Part shown: one piece after another, positions 35,000 to 46,800 of the stretch
Layout: every line of letters starts with the position of its first letter
How positions within the stretch are numbered: position 1 is the stretch's first letter
Source: Hormiphora californensis
Taxonomy: Eukaryota > Ctenophora > Tentaculata > Cydippida > Pleurobrachiidae
Reading direction: 5' to 3'
NCBI GenBank assembly: GCA_020137815.1
Contig: CM035360.1
Location: forward strand, 4,914,121 to 4,978,120
DNA: 64,000 nt
The notes under the pieces: generated by a model
What the model was told of the DNA's origin: nothing
Seen by the model: only the letters and a program-made list of their open reading frames with translations
Database searches by the model: none
Made by a program: the position numbers and the translations under genes

Positions 35000-35228
35000 C
35001 AGCTGAGCAGTATTATCACCCCAACCCCCCCCCCCCCCCCCAATCTCCCCGAGTAGGGCCCTGATTCTCTGCGGGGCCTACAGCTACTACTTGAAATATT
35101 TCTCTTCTTCTCTTTAAGCTGTCAATGTCATTCCGTCACTGACCTGCCCACAAGTATCTAAAACTCCGATTATCTCCCTTCCGTACAACTCCGAGACCTA
35201 ACGACTCGCCTCTTGACAACTCACTTTA

Positions 35229-35319
<91 letters not shown>

Positions 35320-37923
35320 TCTTTTCATCTCTCTCTCTCCTCGCTCTCTCCCATCTCGTTTCATCTCTCTCTCTCTCCTCGCTCCGGGCGAATGCCTGGA
35401 CTTCCTGGGGATCTTAGGGTGCCTTATAGTATTCTCTAACTCTTGACGGATTGCCCTAGAACTCTCCCCTATTGAGTGGGGAGTGATTAACATGACTAAT
35501 TGCAGAGGGAGATGGAGACAGTTTGGAGAGAGAAAATGCTACTAAAAATTGGAAATATTGGAGGTCCCGTGTCAGTCTCCATCCAATTATTTTTCAACTA
35601 ATTGGGAAAAATTAGAAAGGGAATGTGTGTAAAGCGAAATTTTAGGGACCCTCTTAATGAGGATTCACTCTTGGCAATTTGAAATTGAGAGCCAAAGAGG
35701 CTGCTTCTAGTTCTAAAGCAAGAGCTAAACATTTCTGTTACTGATTACTGAATGGGGTTCTCTCAATTCGTCTCGTTTCTCAGGGACGTGCTTACTCAAC
35801 AAGGACGTGCTGTTGCATGGTAGGAGGTCTACCAAGTCCCTCCCAAGTAGGGGGGGTCTCCAAGAGCATGAATTCCCACGCTTCTCCACTGCTTGAAAAG
35901 AAGGCTAGATGTTGAACACAGCGTTCCTCGCAACATTGCACTCTCACGAATTGTTGAGTACAACTCTCACGGTGACATGGTTATATGTTTTTCTCTCACG
36001 TAAAGAATAAATTCCCACCACCTCCTGCTGCAGGGCCACCAACAACACCATACTGTCCAAACTAGCTAGAAACCGTTCAAAGGCCGGCCTTAGCTTCGAC
36101 AAAGAGAGTCGACCTAAATCGATGGGAATTGGTTTGGTTTGGTGAGAAGTAGGATGGGCTCGGTTCTGTCAGAGCATTGGCATTTTGCCTGACAGACTTT
36201 GTTGAGTAAGACAGACTCGGTTGGATTTCAAGACCATTTCGCTCACGCCCCTCTGTTTTGCGGAGCATTCTAACTTCTTTCTATCCCTCTCTCTCTCTCT
36301 TCTCTCTAAAATATGTACTGTCAACTGACGTAGGAGGGGTGGAGTGAGAAGAATCGTTGTGAGAGAGTGGAGAGGGGAGAAGAGCGGAGAGGAGAGATAG
36401 CGGAGAGAGAGAGAGAGAGAGAGAGGAGTTTGAGGGCAAGAAAGATAGAAGATATATTGTCATCTCATTCTCATGAAGGCTGAAAGTTTAGAACGTTGCA
36501 GGTTCAGTAGATTTACCACCACCCCGTAACGAGCTACTGCACAGCATGACATGCCCTCCTACAAGTATTCAACCACCCAGATTTGATCCCAATATGATCC
36601 CATATTAGTTTACTGGGAGTGGGAGTGAGACTGCAGTCCACACTAGTTACTCAACAAATACACACATGATCCCCTAGACAGCTGATATGAGGTGATCCCC
36701 GGGATCACTGTGGCTAAATTTCCCCAATTCCACTCTCTATATCCACTGACTCTGCTCTCTCTCTCTCTCTCTCTATTCCAATCTCTCTATTTCATTCTAT
36801 CCCTTCTAATATGAAACAGAATGTATAGCTGGTTGAAGTTTCGTTTCAATAAAATTTACGAAATTGAATTTTGGTGAGAAGGGAGGATATTTCAGAAACG
36901 CGTGGCCGGGGCCCTAATTTGTAGGATATCTCGGGAGAGAAAGGCACGAAACCATGACGGGACAGACACACCCAGCTACGTGCCCCCTCCTTCTAGCCAT
37001 CCCTTTCTTGTCCCATCTTCCCCCGTCTCTACTGAATGGTCTGCATTCCAAACCCCCCCCCCCCCCCCCGCCAGACTGTTCTCGTCTTGTCCCCTTGGCG
37101 CGACAAGTGTCGATACAGACACGCAATTCCCTGAAGTGAGAAGCCAAGTTAGGGAGTCTTGGATAATCTGGGGGCCACTTCGACAGGGCCTCACTGGACG
37201 AATCTGTGACAAGGCATAATTCAAATTGCTCTCTCCCTCCCCAGCTCCCTAGCCATGGTAACTGGTGAAGGTTGTTGAGTAAGCGGGAAGGGTCTCACAC
37301 TCTTCCCCCTTACTCAACAAGGTGGAGGAGTTTTGATCAAATATTGGTATTGATTTTTAAGAGCGTGGGCGGGCGTGGCCTCAGACGAACCGTTTAAATC
37401 GGAGAGTGTATTAATTTAACACACGCCCTGCTAAACTCTGTCAGGGCTGCTTGCAAAAACCTTGTACCACGGTCCACGGGGTAACTCAATAGAGAAGGGA
37501 CTAAACTTCGAGTAGAGGCGATATATTCTGTGCTTGAAGTAGAAGTTGAGTCCCTAAAACCGAATCTCGTCTCACAAAAACTTTCTATGTGTATGGCCCT
37601 TGTTTATCAATCTCACTAAATCTCCATTTTGAAATTGAATGGAAACTTCTGTGAAAAAGCTATTTACTTTTTGGAGACACGCACCGAAAAGTGACATAGG
37701 TCTCCTAAAAATAACAATGGTTCGCTAATTGCGTCCTATCTCAATATACAATCCTATGGGCTCTAAAAATCAACAAAAACCCTCTCCGACATTCTCTCTC
37801 TTCCTCTCTCTATTACCATCTATCTCTCTTTTTCACTGTACCATAAAATGGCCAGATGTCTGTTTACTCTGGAAATGGGCTTTGAGCCCGACAAAGGTAA
37901 AAGGGTTCTACCAATCTACATGT

Positions 37924-38013
<90 letters not shown>

Positions 38014-38560
38014 TTCACCTAGTTGAGAGTGATATGACATTTACATACCCAATCCCGGGCCACTCTTTGAGTGTGTTATGAGCTACAAAATGAGGTAGCC
38101 CAAGATAGAATTGGTTAGGTGATGAGGACAATTAAAAAAGATCAAAGGCTCTCTTCTCTCTTTAGCTCTTCACCAATTGACTTTGATTGACTTAGATTGG
38201 GGCATGGAGAGGTCCACCAATGTAGCATCTCAAGAAACCACCACATCCTTGGGCGATTCTAATTTCATTGGACCCCGTAAATTGAAGGGAACACCTAGCT
38301 ACTTCTAGTTCTAGGCACTTGTCCAAAAGTTCGAACCTCTTGAATTTAAAATTGAGTTTTCTCTCCGGAATGCCGCAACCCAATTTCATGATTTGAACTT
38401 GGGCAGATCATGACCCAGATCCAAGCCCTAATAAAATTCCCGCACCTAAACTTGTGCTAGGGCGTGTGAGATGGGAGATCCTCTCTTCACAGATAGATCA
38501 GAGTTCGCACAAAATTTCCCAGCCCCCTGGGCATGCAGCACGACATTCCAATCACATTCA

Positions 38561-38651
<91 letters not shown>

Positions 38652-38928
38652 ACTCCGTTTTCCTCGTCAGTGTCAGTTTTCCCAGCAAAATTCATCAAGC
38701 TAGCTTGTTTGACGTTCGATCAGCTTGGATGGCCTTCACGATGTGAGAGAACGATAAAAGAGAGATAGTGAGGGAGAGGGAAATATTTTCCCACGATGGC
38801 TCAATTTGTTACGGTCTGAAAAAACGGCCTCTCTCTCCTCCTACTCACTCTCTCTACTTAGAGTTTAGACTGAAGTAGATGCTCTGATTATGTCACGTGA
38901 CCAAACAAGCTTTAGCTTCTTTTTTTTC

Positions 38929-38989
<61 letters not shown>

Positions 38990-39168
38990 GATCTCGCTCT
39001 CTCTCTCTCTCTCTCTCTTCTCTCTCGCAGTGCACTCAAGATCAACAAGGTGTCTGCGGTTTTGTTTCAAAACAAAGTACGCTTGTTCTTTCCGTATCAC
39101 CTGAGCTGCACCCCTCCCTCTTCCCCTCTCTCTTTCTCTCACTCGATACTTTTTCGCGTGGGTGCTTG
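35000..39168. repeat. Microsatellite-rich intergenic DNA
   Basis: Long uninterrupted (CT)n or (GA)n tracts lie at about 35229-35316, 37929-38009, 38561-38648 and 38931-38980, with shorter ones at 36285-36302, 36402-36422 and 36758-36774. Poly-C runs occur at 35025-35041 and 37059-37070. A ctgtcag palindrome lies at 36166-36195 and a gtcacgtgac site at 38891-38900. No gene was recognised; frames here are repeat artefacts. Confidence 0.75.
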
Positions 39169-39215
39169 GCCGTTAGTGTGGTCGGTGGACATTGTCCACC
39201 GACCACACTAACGGC
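39169..39215. repeat. Perfect 23-bp hairpin
   Basis: gccgttagtgtggtcggtgg + aca and its exact complement with a one-base loop. No neighbouring gene within 650 bp. Confidence 0.9.
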
Positions 39216-39334
39216 AGCCCACCCCCAATCGTCACTGAAAAGGGCAGGCTGATGTTACCTCAGCCCGTGCGGTACCTTGTGGCCTAGCTTGCGTCAGACT
39301 CGTTCTGAAAGAAAGGGCCGATACTCGAGGTGTA

Positions 39335-39411
39335 CGCCAGACAGCTTGTGGCGACGCCGACCCCGCTTAGATCACGACAGTGCGCTCTGATCAGGTTGGC
39401 ACCGCCAGACC
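39335..39411. repeat. CTGTCTGGCGG-family fold-back
   Basis: cgccagacagcttgtggcga at the left, tctgatcaggttggcaccgc + cagac at the right, in mixed orientation. See 24814-24890. Confidence 0.5.
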
Positions 39412-39879
39412 ACGATATAGCCTTGACGCCCCCATCTCTCCACCACCTTCCGTCCCGTAACGAAGAACAAAATGTCGGATATAACGGGTGTTTGTAAAAC
39501 TAAATTCTTGAAAACACAATCAACACATTAAACAGAGAGGGGGGGGGGCACATGTTGGTACTCAACAAGGCACATGTGTAAAACCACACGACTTCAGAAT
39601 CAGGAATCCCTCTCTCTCTTGTTCATATTTCTCTCTATTCTTCTATCGTTCTAACATCTCTGACCCTGACTTCTTTTACTATACAGTTGGTAGATAGTTC
39701 AAGTCAGTTCTTTCTTCAGTTTGTTACATCATTGAACCCATATATTCATTCAGATGTGCTCTCTCTCAGTCCAACATCATTTCAACATCTCTGAATCATC
39801 ACACGTAACAAAATTAACACAATCTCTGTAGCACAAAATCTAGATTTCAGTCCTTTGATATTTGTGTCTCTCACTGTCT

Positions 39880-40870
39880 TCACCAGGGCCTCCACAGAGT
39901 GTTAGTTGGTACTGGCTTGATCAGCTGAGGTCTCCTCGCCACGCTAGGTAAGGATGACATCTTGAGAAAATGAGACTTGTCGGATAGTTGGGGAGGACAG
40001 GGCAGCATTGCCTTGCAGTCCACAGGAGATGAGGGAGGAGAGGGGAGAGGATTCTGAGGGATCATCATTGGGAGGAGCTTGCTGGTTGGGACTGGCGAAC
40101 TGAGGAGGGAGGGGTGGGTTAGATACTGATAGCTGCAATTATACATTCCAGAAGAAGTGTTACATTATCTAATTGGTTATCTAATTATCTAATTAGACCT
40201 AATTAATTAAACTAATTATCAATACTTACAAGGAAGACGTAATTCGCTCCGGTGTTCTCATGCTCGCAGGAACAGGTGATGTTGTGGTACTGGGGGTGGC
40301 AGAACAGGTAGTCTTCTTAGCAAGATGTTCCACCAACTTCTGGGTAACAGATTCATCAACAGGAGAAGCAAGGAGGATCTTGGCAACTTCGTTCATACAC
40401 TGTTGGTAGCCTTGTTTGAATTGTTTGCTGGGATCCACATAGGGGGTCACTGAGGGAGAGGGCTGGTTAGTTAACTGTAGAGAGAGTGGTCGTAATTCAA
40501 ATTGGGAGAGGTTTGGGTTGGAGATTTGGAATGTGAAGGGTTTGGGTTGTAGTGATAGAAATGGTGAGGTATAGTGCTGAGTGGGGGTCCAGTTAGTGTG
40601 CACAGTATCTACTGGGTGTGCCACGTGAAAGAGGAGAGGAGGTGGTGAGAGTCAGTACAGAGCAGAGCGGCGTCAAAACCACTCCCAAAATCGACCACTA
40701 ATTGACTCTCTCTCTACACAAACTACCTGGGTTTACACGCCGCTCTCTCTTTCTATCTTCTTTCTCCCTCCTCTATCTCTCTTTCTCTCTCGCCCTCTCA
40801 CTTCAATCCATCATCACCACCACAAAAAGATAGGGATAGAATAGAGCCACCAAAGTTTGATTGAAGACGA

Positions 40871-40932
<62 letters not shown>

Positions 40933-42337
40933 CCTACTAAGCTGAGAGCTATCTTTAAACTGTTCCCAGGGTGTCCCTTCTAGCCACGCGACCTAGCGAC
41001 ATGCAACAGGAGCTGTAGTGGTCATCACAACCGTGGGAAAGAGATCTCTCTACCCGGCTCCCGCGTTTTAGGGTCCCACCCTCCCTCCTCCCCCCTCTAA
41101 AGATAGCTCTACCAGGAGAGGCTGGTGGTTGAATAGTCGGAGAATATGTGATAGACTTGTGTTAGACCCCGGAAAACTAGGCAAGTGATATATGTTTAAC
41201 ATTCGTGCCCTCTATTGCACGATAAGCACCCCGTTTCGCTTCTCCCCCTCTTTCTCTATCTCCCTCTTTCTCTCGCCACATGACTCCAAGCAAGGCCTGG
41301 TCATGAAATTCACATGTGTTATCTAGGGTGCAAGATGTTAAAACTGCAATCTTAAGTACTGTGAGAAGTGCAGCATGTCTAGACTTGGGTGAAACTCGTG
41401 GGAGATGGGTCTATCATGTCTATCTGTCAACCAGTACTGCAGAATGGGAGTTGAGATACCAGTAAATGAGAGCAATGAATATGTCTGTGAAACTGGGAGA
41501 GAAATCGAGGAAATAGGGGGGGGGGGAGTAGCAACATCGCTGTTAACTTACCATGTGGAGAAAGGCTGGAAGTAAGGTTCCTTCGCTTGGTCTTCATCCT
41601 AGTCAAATGCTCAACAGTCATCTCTAGCACATCAGCCTTATCAACACGGGCACCACTACCAGTCAGATCGGGTACAAGCACTTTCAGTTCCTCCAGACAT
41701 CGGTTAATCCGGGCTCGTCGGCGTTTCTCCATGACAGGCTTGGGGACTTTTCCAGCCTGGGGAGGGAAGGAAGGGTTAGAGAATTGCAATCATTGAGCTA
41801 GTTGAACAATATATAGTTCATGGGCCCTAAGGACGATCCATTCCAACTTTTCCCAGCCCCCTGTGCTCCTATGCCGTGGGAATGACTCTAGAATTAGCTG
41901 CCGTGGCATGTTTTGATGATACTAACGGCCCCTGAGGGAGGCCCGCTCTTGCTGCTGCACCCTGGGTTGAACTATTCCCACGGTCCTCCTCACCGTACAG
42001 GAGCGGTCATTGGCCAATCACAGATGAGCAGGAGGGTTCACTATCCAATCAGAGGGCAGCTAGGGGGTCACGTGATCTTGTATTGAGAGTAGCGAGCTCT
42101 GTGGATAATGCAATTCCCTTCTCCTTCTCACCCCTCTATCTCTCACTCTATCTCTCCTCTATCTATCTCCCTCTCTCTCACCCCAAAATGTTGTTAGGGC
42201 ACGGCGGCACGAAGTGAAGCTTAAACCGGGAGGGGGCCCAGCCGTGGGAAAAGCTAATAGTACTCTCCTCTTCTAACGGAGTGAGCCCTATCAGGCTGTA
42301 ATCGATACTTTGGGAAACTTTTAGGAGAGGAGAGAGA

Positions 42338-42406
<69 letters not shown>

Positions 42407-42726
42407 TGAGAGAGAGGAGGGAATCGCATCCAAAATTAGAACAAGCCAAATGACACGCGACGTGTCCTGAGAAAGACCCGCCCCTTATCTTTCTCCCCAT
42501 AAATGATTTCTAAACATAGACCGCCTTAAACTAATTTAGAAACTGCCAAAAAAGTGATCTAAATATAAAAAAGATAGCTCTACATCTAATTGTATTCTAA
42601 AAAAGATAGAGTTCTTACCCTGGATGGTTGTTGGAGAGCGTGGAAACCAGGTAGAAGGGGGGTCGTGGGTTCCTGCTTGGGCTCGAACAATGGATGGTCA
42701 GGAATAAAGGGGGCGTAGTTTGCCAT
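39880..42726 (-). CDS. HES: Hairy/Enhancer-of-split bHLH-Orange repressor
   Basis: Four exons (42726-42619, 41756-41552, 40449-40230, 40132-39880) join in phase to 261 residues. HES proteins are nuclear repressors, commonly Notch targets, that bind E/N-box DNA and recruit Groucho/TLE. The basic region VMEKRRRARINRCLEELK at about 45-62 lacks the family's usual proline at the sixth basic position (here A in RRRARIN), which typical Hes proteins carry (KRRRARIN in several, so not decisive). Helix 2 reads DKADVLEMTVEHL. The Orange domain FKQGYQQCMNEVAKILL spans about 112-150. The chain ends LWRPW-stop, the Groucho-binding tetrapeptide. Pyrimidines and TTTTTAG end 22 bases before the ATG. Intron 1 carries two CCAAT boxes and a gtcacgtgat site (42010-42075). 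It is the only recognised gene between 32.2 and 56 kb. Confidence 0.96.
40873..40931. repeat. (GA)n tract in HES intron 2
   Basis: Uninterrupted ga dinucleotides for about 58 bp in the intron between the bHLH and Orange exons. Confidence 0.9.
42010..42075. promoter_or_regulatory. CCAAT/CACGTG module in HES intron 1
   Basis: Two ccaatca boxes (42013 and 42055) are followed by ggtcacgtgatc (42065-42076). Part of a recurring CCAAT + CACGTG arrangement around HES: 43567-43604, 44490-44515, 46476-46510, 47570-47622 and 48272-48277. Confidence 0.45.
42336..42404. repeat. (GA)n tract in HES intron 1
   Basis: Uninterrupted ga dinucleotides for about 66 bp, 215 bp beyond HES exon 1. Confidence 0.9.
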
Positions 42727-44030
42727 AATAGAGTTGAAGTTGTTTGCTAAAAAGATAGAAACTTGGGTTAGTTGGGGTATCATTTGAAATGCAATGGGGA
42801 CTAAAATAGGGAGAAATGAGAAGAACTGTAAAAAAGATAGTAAGAGAGAGAGATAGAGAGGGAATGAGGGTGAGGGAGATAGAGAGGGAGCGAGAGGGTG
42901 CTGAACAAAATGAAAGGGTAGCAAGCATTGATAGCGTGAGAAAAGATGATAGGGCGCATCCATCTCTATCTCTCTTCATGACTCTCCAAGGCATCTAATT
43001 CTATCTATCTATCTTCAAGAGTAATAACTCGTGACACAAACAGAGGGATAGAACAACTCGTGACACAAAGAGGAGGATGGGTGCGAGGAAATGAGCTGAG
43101 GGGACCACGCGATGCACAAATCGGATGAAATTCCGGGCATGCCAGGGGCAAGTTAGAACTAAGATAAAGAGTTAGAACTATCCAGACCTACTGCAACACA
43201 CAAGTTTGGGTGGATTGGAATGAGATCTCTTAGTAATAATGGAAAGAATTTCACTATTAACTATTCAACTGCTATCAAGGGGAGGGGACCAGTGAATAGC
43301 ATTCCAACAACTGTGTTATCAGCCAATACAAGATAGTTGCAACAATATTAAATATTCAATGCAAGAGACGGAAAGGTCGAGGAGGGCAGTGGCTACTGCA
43401 TTAAAAGATAAACTGTTAAAACAATTGCATTTCTCACGACACACGCTAACACAAGATAGAAAAACAAGAGGGGGGCTTGTGACGGCTGCGAGTGGTCTGC
43501 GTTATTGAGAGTGAGAGAGTGCGCTAATATATACTCTCACACATGGCGCGTGACAGACCTCCTCAAGTCACGTGTTCTCGGTAAGGCCCGTCGGGTCCAA
43601 TCAGAGGGAGGGGATTGGGAACGCTTCAAGCTTGGGAACCCAATTAGAGAAGGGTGGATAATTAGTGATTGATTGGGCTAGGGTACTTAGTAAGGAAAGG
43701 GGGTTTAGAATGCCCTGAGAAAATTGAGGCACCCAATCAGGGTTTGAAATGGAGAGAGAATGGAAAAAAGATAGAGAGAGAGGGAGATGATGGGATAAAG
43801 AGAGGGTATTGTCATTGACATGATGGGATTCTGTGGTGAAATGGTAGAAAGTGACAGATTCTATCGAGATGAGTAGAGAACGAGAATTCCATTTTGACTC
43901 AGTAATAGAGGTGACGAAAAAAGATAGAAATTGGGAGACTGTGCACTCAGAGCGGGCTAAGTGAAAAATCAGAGGGGGCAAATTAGCGGTGCCATGTCAA
44001 ATGGGTGTCAAAGAGAATTAAAGAGCTACT
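42727..44030. promoter_or_regulatory. Upstream region of HES
   Basis: No gene is seen. It contains a gtcacgtg site and a ccaatcag box (43567-43604) and gagag-rich stretches (42843-42900, 43752-43805). Confidence 0.35.
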
Positions 44031-44070
44031 GAGGTAAATTACCAATAATCAACCGCCCCAGAAAGAGGAA

Positions 44071-44118
<48 letters not shown>

Positions 44119-44553
44119 AAGAGGGAGAGAGAAAAGAAAAGGGGAGGGGAGAGAGAAAGAAAAGAAAAGAGAGAGAAAAAAAAAAGGAGAGAGAGAAAAG
44201 GGGAGAGAAGGAGAGAGAAGAGAACCAAGAGCCCCGGGATACGTAAAATGGTGGGAGGAGGAAAAGGAAAGGGGGCCCCCTTAATTGGGTTTAAGACTTT
44301 GGGCCCGAAACAGTTGAAACCAAATAGGGAGGTGGCCCGCTTCCCCTTTAAAATCTCTCTCTCTACTCATTTCCCCCTCTCTCCGTCCCTCCCTCATCTT
44401 TCTCCTCCCTTCTCCCCTCCCTCATTTTAAAACCAAATTTCCCAAAAACCATATCAGTTATATCCCTCAATCACGACCAGGAATCGACATCACGTGACTC
44501 GTGCTACCCAATCAGAACCGTGAACCAAACACGAGACATTTAATGACGGCGTA

Positions 44554-44598
<45 letters not shown>

Positions 44599-46800
44599 GC
44601 CCCTTAATGTGAAAATTCCCGGTGGGAATCTAGCCTGGCAACGGGGGCGGCAGGGGCGCACAACTCGGAGTGGGACAAACGGCCCCCCAAAATTAATTGG
44701 GTTTTAAAAATTGCACTCTCCCAAAACCGCACGCCCCCCCGAGGAGGGGGGGAGGGGGGGAAAGCGGCTGTTTTCCCCCCTTTCCCTTTTGGGTTGATGA
44801 TTTCCAAACCCAATTTGCACCTTACGGGTCCCGCCCATACGGGGTTTGTCACACAATGGGGGGGGGGGAGAAAGATAGGGGAAAGATAGAAAGGGATAGA
44901 GAGAGAGGAGTTTTGGAGTTAGAGAAGAGAGAGGGGAAAAGGAAGAGAATGCGAGAGAAAATAATAGGGGAAGAAGAGATAGGAGAGCCAGAAAAATAGA
45001 ATGGGGGAGAGAGAGAAAGTTTTAATTCAAAAACCAGTTACCAGGGGGGAGCTGGCTAAAAGGGATTATTGTCGGGGGTTTTTGGTCTCCCCCAGCGTGG
45101 AACTACCACTTTAAAACTGGCTAACTCATTATAAACAAAAGGGAGGATAAAAAATTTGCAGGGGGAGAAAGCTGAAATTTTTTAATTTCCCTGCTGCGTA
45201 CCCAAAAAAATTTAGGTGAAAATCAGATTCTCTTTTTTCAAAAGAATTGTACAAAATAAGGCGAAAATTGATACGTTTGACTCGAAAGGATGGATTTTCT
45301 TTAAGCAATCCATAAAAGGCTCTGGCCGTTGGGCCAAATTTGGAAGTCTTACTTCTAAACTGCCCCTGAAAAAAGAGGAAGGAGAGAAGAGAAGGGGAAA
45401 GAAAAGAAAAGGGGAAGAAGAGAGAGAAAGAGAAGAAGATCCCCCCCTTACCCCCCCCCCGCCCGCTTTTTACGAAATGCTCCACGGGTTTGGTTGGGTA
45501 GACTGCCGGCCGAAAACACGTTACACATTTACCATGTCCCCCCCCCAATGGGGGCAAGGAACCCCAAAAAGTGCATGGGAATAGTGCGATAACCAAAAGG
45601 GCCAACTTCTACTCAGCTGGGTATTATTAAAATCCCAAAAGGGACCAACGTGGAAAATTTGGGGCTCTGGATCTTCAGACTACCCAAAATTTAACTCCCA
45701 AGACAAAAAAGGAATAAAAAAAGCGACAAAAATTTACCAGGTCTTTTTGTCTAAATACCACAAAATTTTTCTTTTTCTCCAACAAAAAAATTCCGCCACT
45801 ACCATTTCGTTTAAAACCCGCGTTTACTACTTTTGGTTTGGAAGGGTTTAAAAATGCGGGGTTTTTCCAATCGACCGTTACTACAAAAAAATAATCCGGG
45901 ACATACCGGGGGAAAAAAAGGAAAAAAAAGGCAGAAAGTAAAAAGAGAAGCTGAAGAGACTCAAACCCCTTTGGAACACAGGGTTACAAAAACCCCCTTT
46001 TCCCCCTTGGCAGGGGAAACGGGGGGAAATAGACGCTGTTGGGTCATCCCGATGTGGCCCGGGTTTAAGGGCCCCGCATGCACTTTTTCACCCCCATCTT
46101 TTTATTCGTTTAGGGTATAAAAATTATGCGACGGAAAAAGGGGGTTTAGAGAAGAAAGGGAAATGAGAAAGAAAAAAGGGAGGGGGGAAAAAAGGGGGGC
46201 TAATTTAGCTTCAAATACAAATAAACCTACAGGCGAGGTCGCTCATCAAGACCAATCCGAGAGAAATGACAAAAATCTTTGGGGTTTTCAAACACTCCCC
46301 CCCCCTCTCTCTCCTCCCTCTTTCCCCTCTCACCTAATAAAAAGCGTAACCCACACCGACTCTCAACCATCACGGCCAGTCCAGAGCACGCCTACTTTTC
46401 CCACGGACCCGACTCCCTCCCTCTCTGCTAAAAATACGATCGCTCATTGGGTACTGTCTCGAGGGGAGAATACTCGATTGTGATTGGTCAGTGACCCAGG
46501 TCATGTGATCCCCGAAGGAGGAGAGAATATAGCCTTAATCCTTTTTTCGATTCCAGAGGGGGAGATCGTGGGAAAACCCAACTGAAAAGGGGGAAAGGGG
46601 GGTCCCTTTCTCCCGAGGGGTAAAAGGGGTAAAGGGAAAAAGAGAGAGGGAGAAAAAAGGGAAAAAGGAAAAAGGAAAAAGAAAAAAGAGGGGAGAAAAA
46701 GAGAAAAAAGAAGGAAAAAAAGGGAAAAAAGGGGGGAAAAAAAAAAAAGACATTCAGATAACTTAGAAGGAGCAACCAATGGACCCGGCCCTTCTAGCAG
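44031..46800. other. Low-complexity region of doubtful sequence quality
   Basis: Purine-rich DNA with very many doubled and tripled homopolymers (ggggg, ccccccc, aaaaa) and no open gene. The texture differs sharply from the flanks and resembles uncorrected long-read sequence. A cleaner island (44450-44530, with cacgtg and ccaatcag) and another (46330-46510) lie inside. Confidence 0.45.

Noticed and set aside
45129-46120. Frames of 95-158 codons in the homopolymer-rich segment
   Set aside because: Composition follows homopolymers and the segment appears unreliable; no family similarity.
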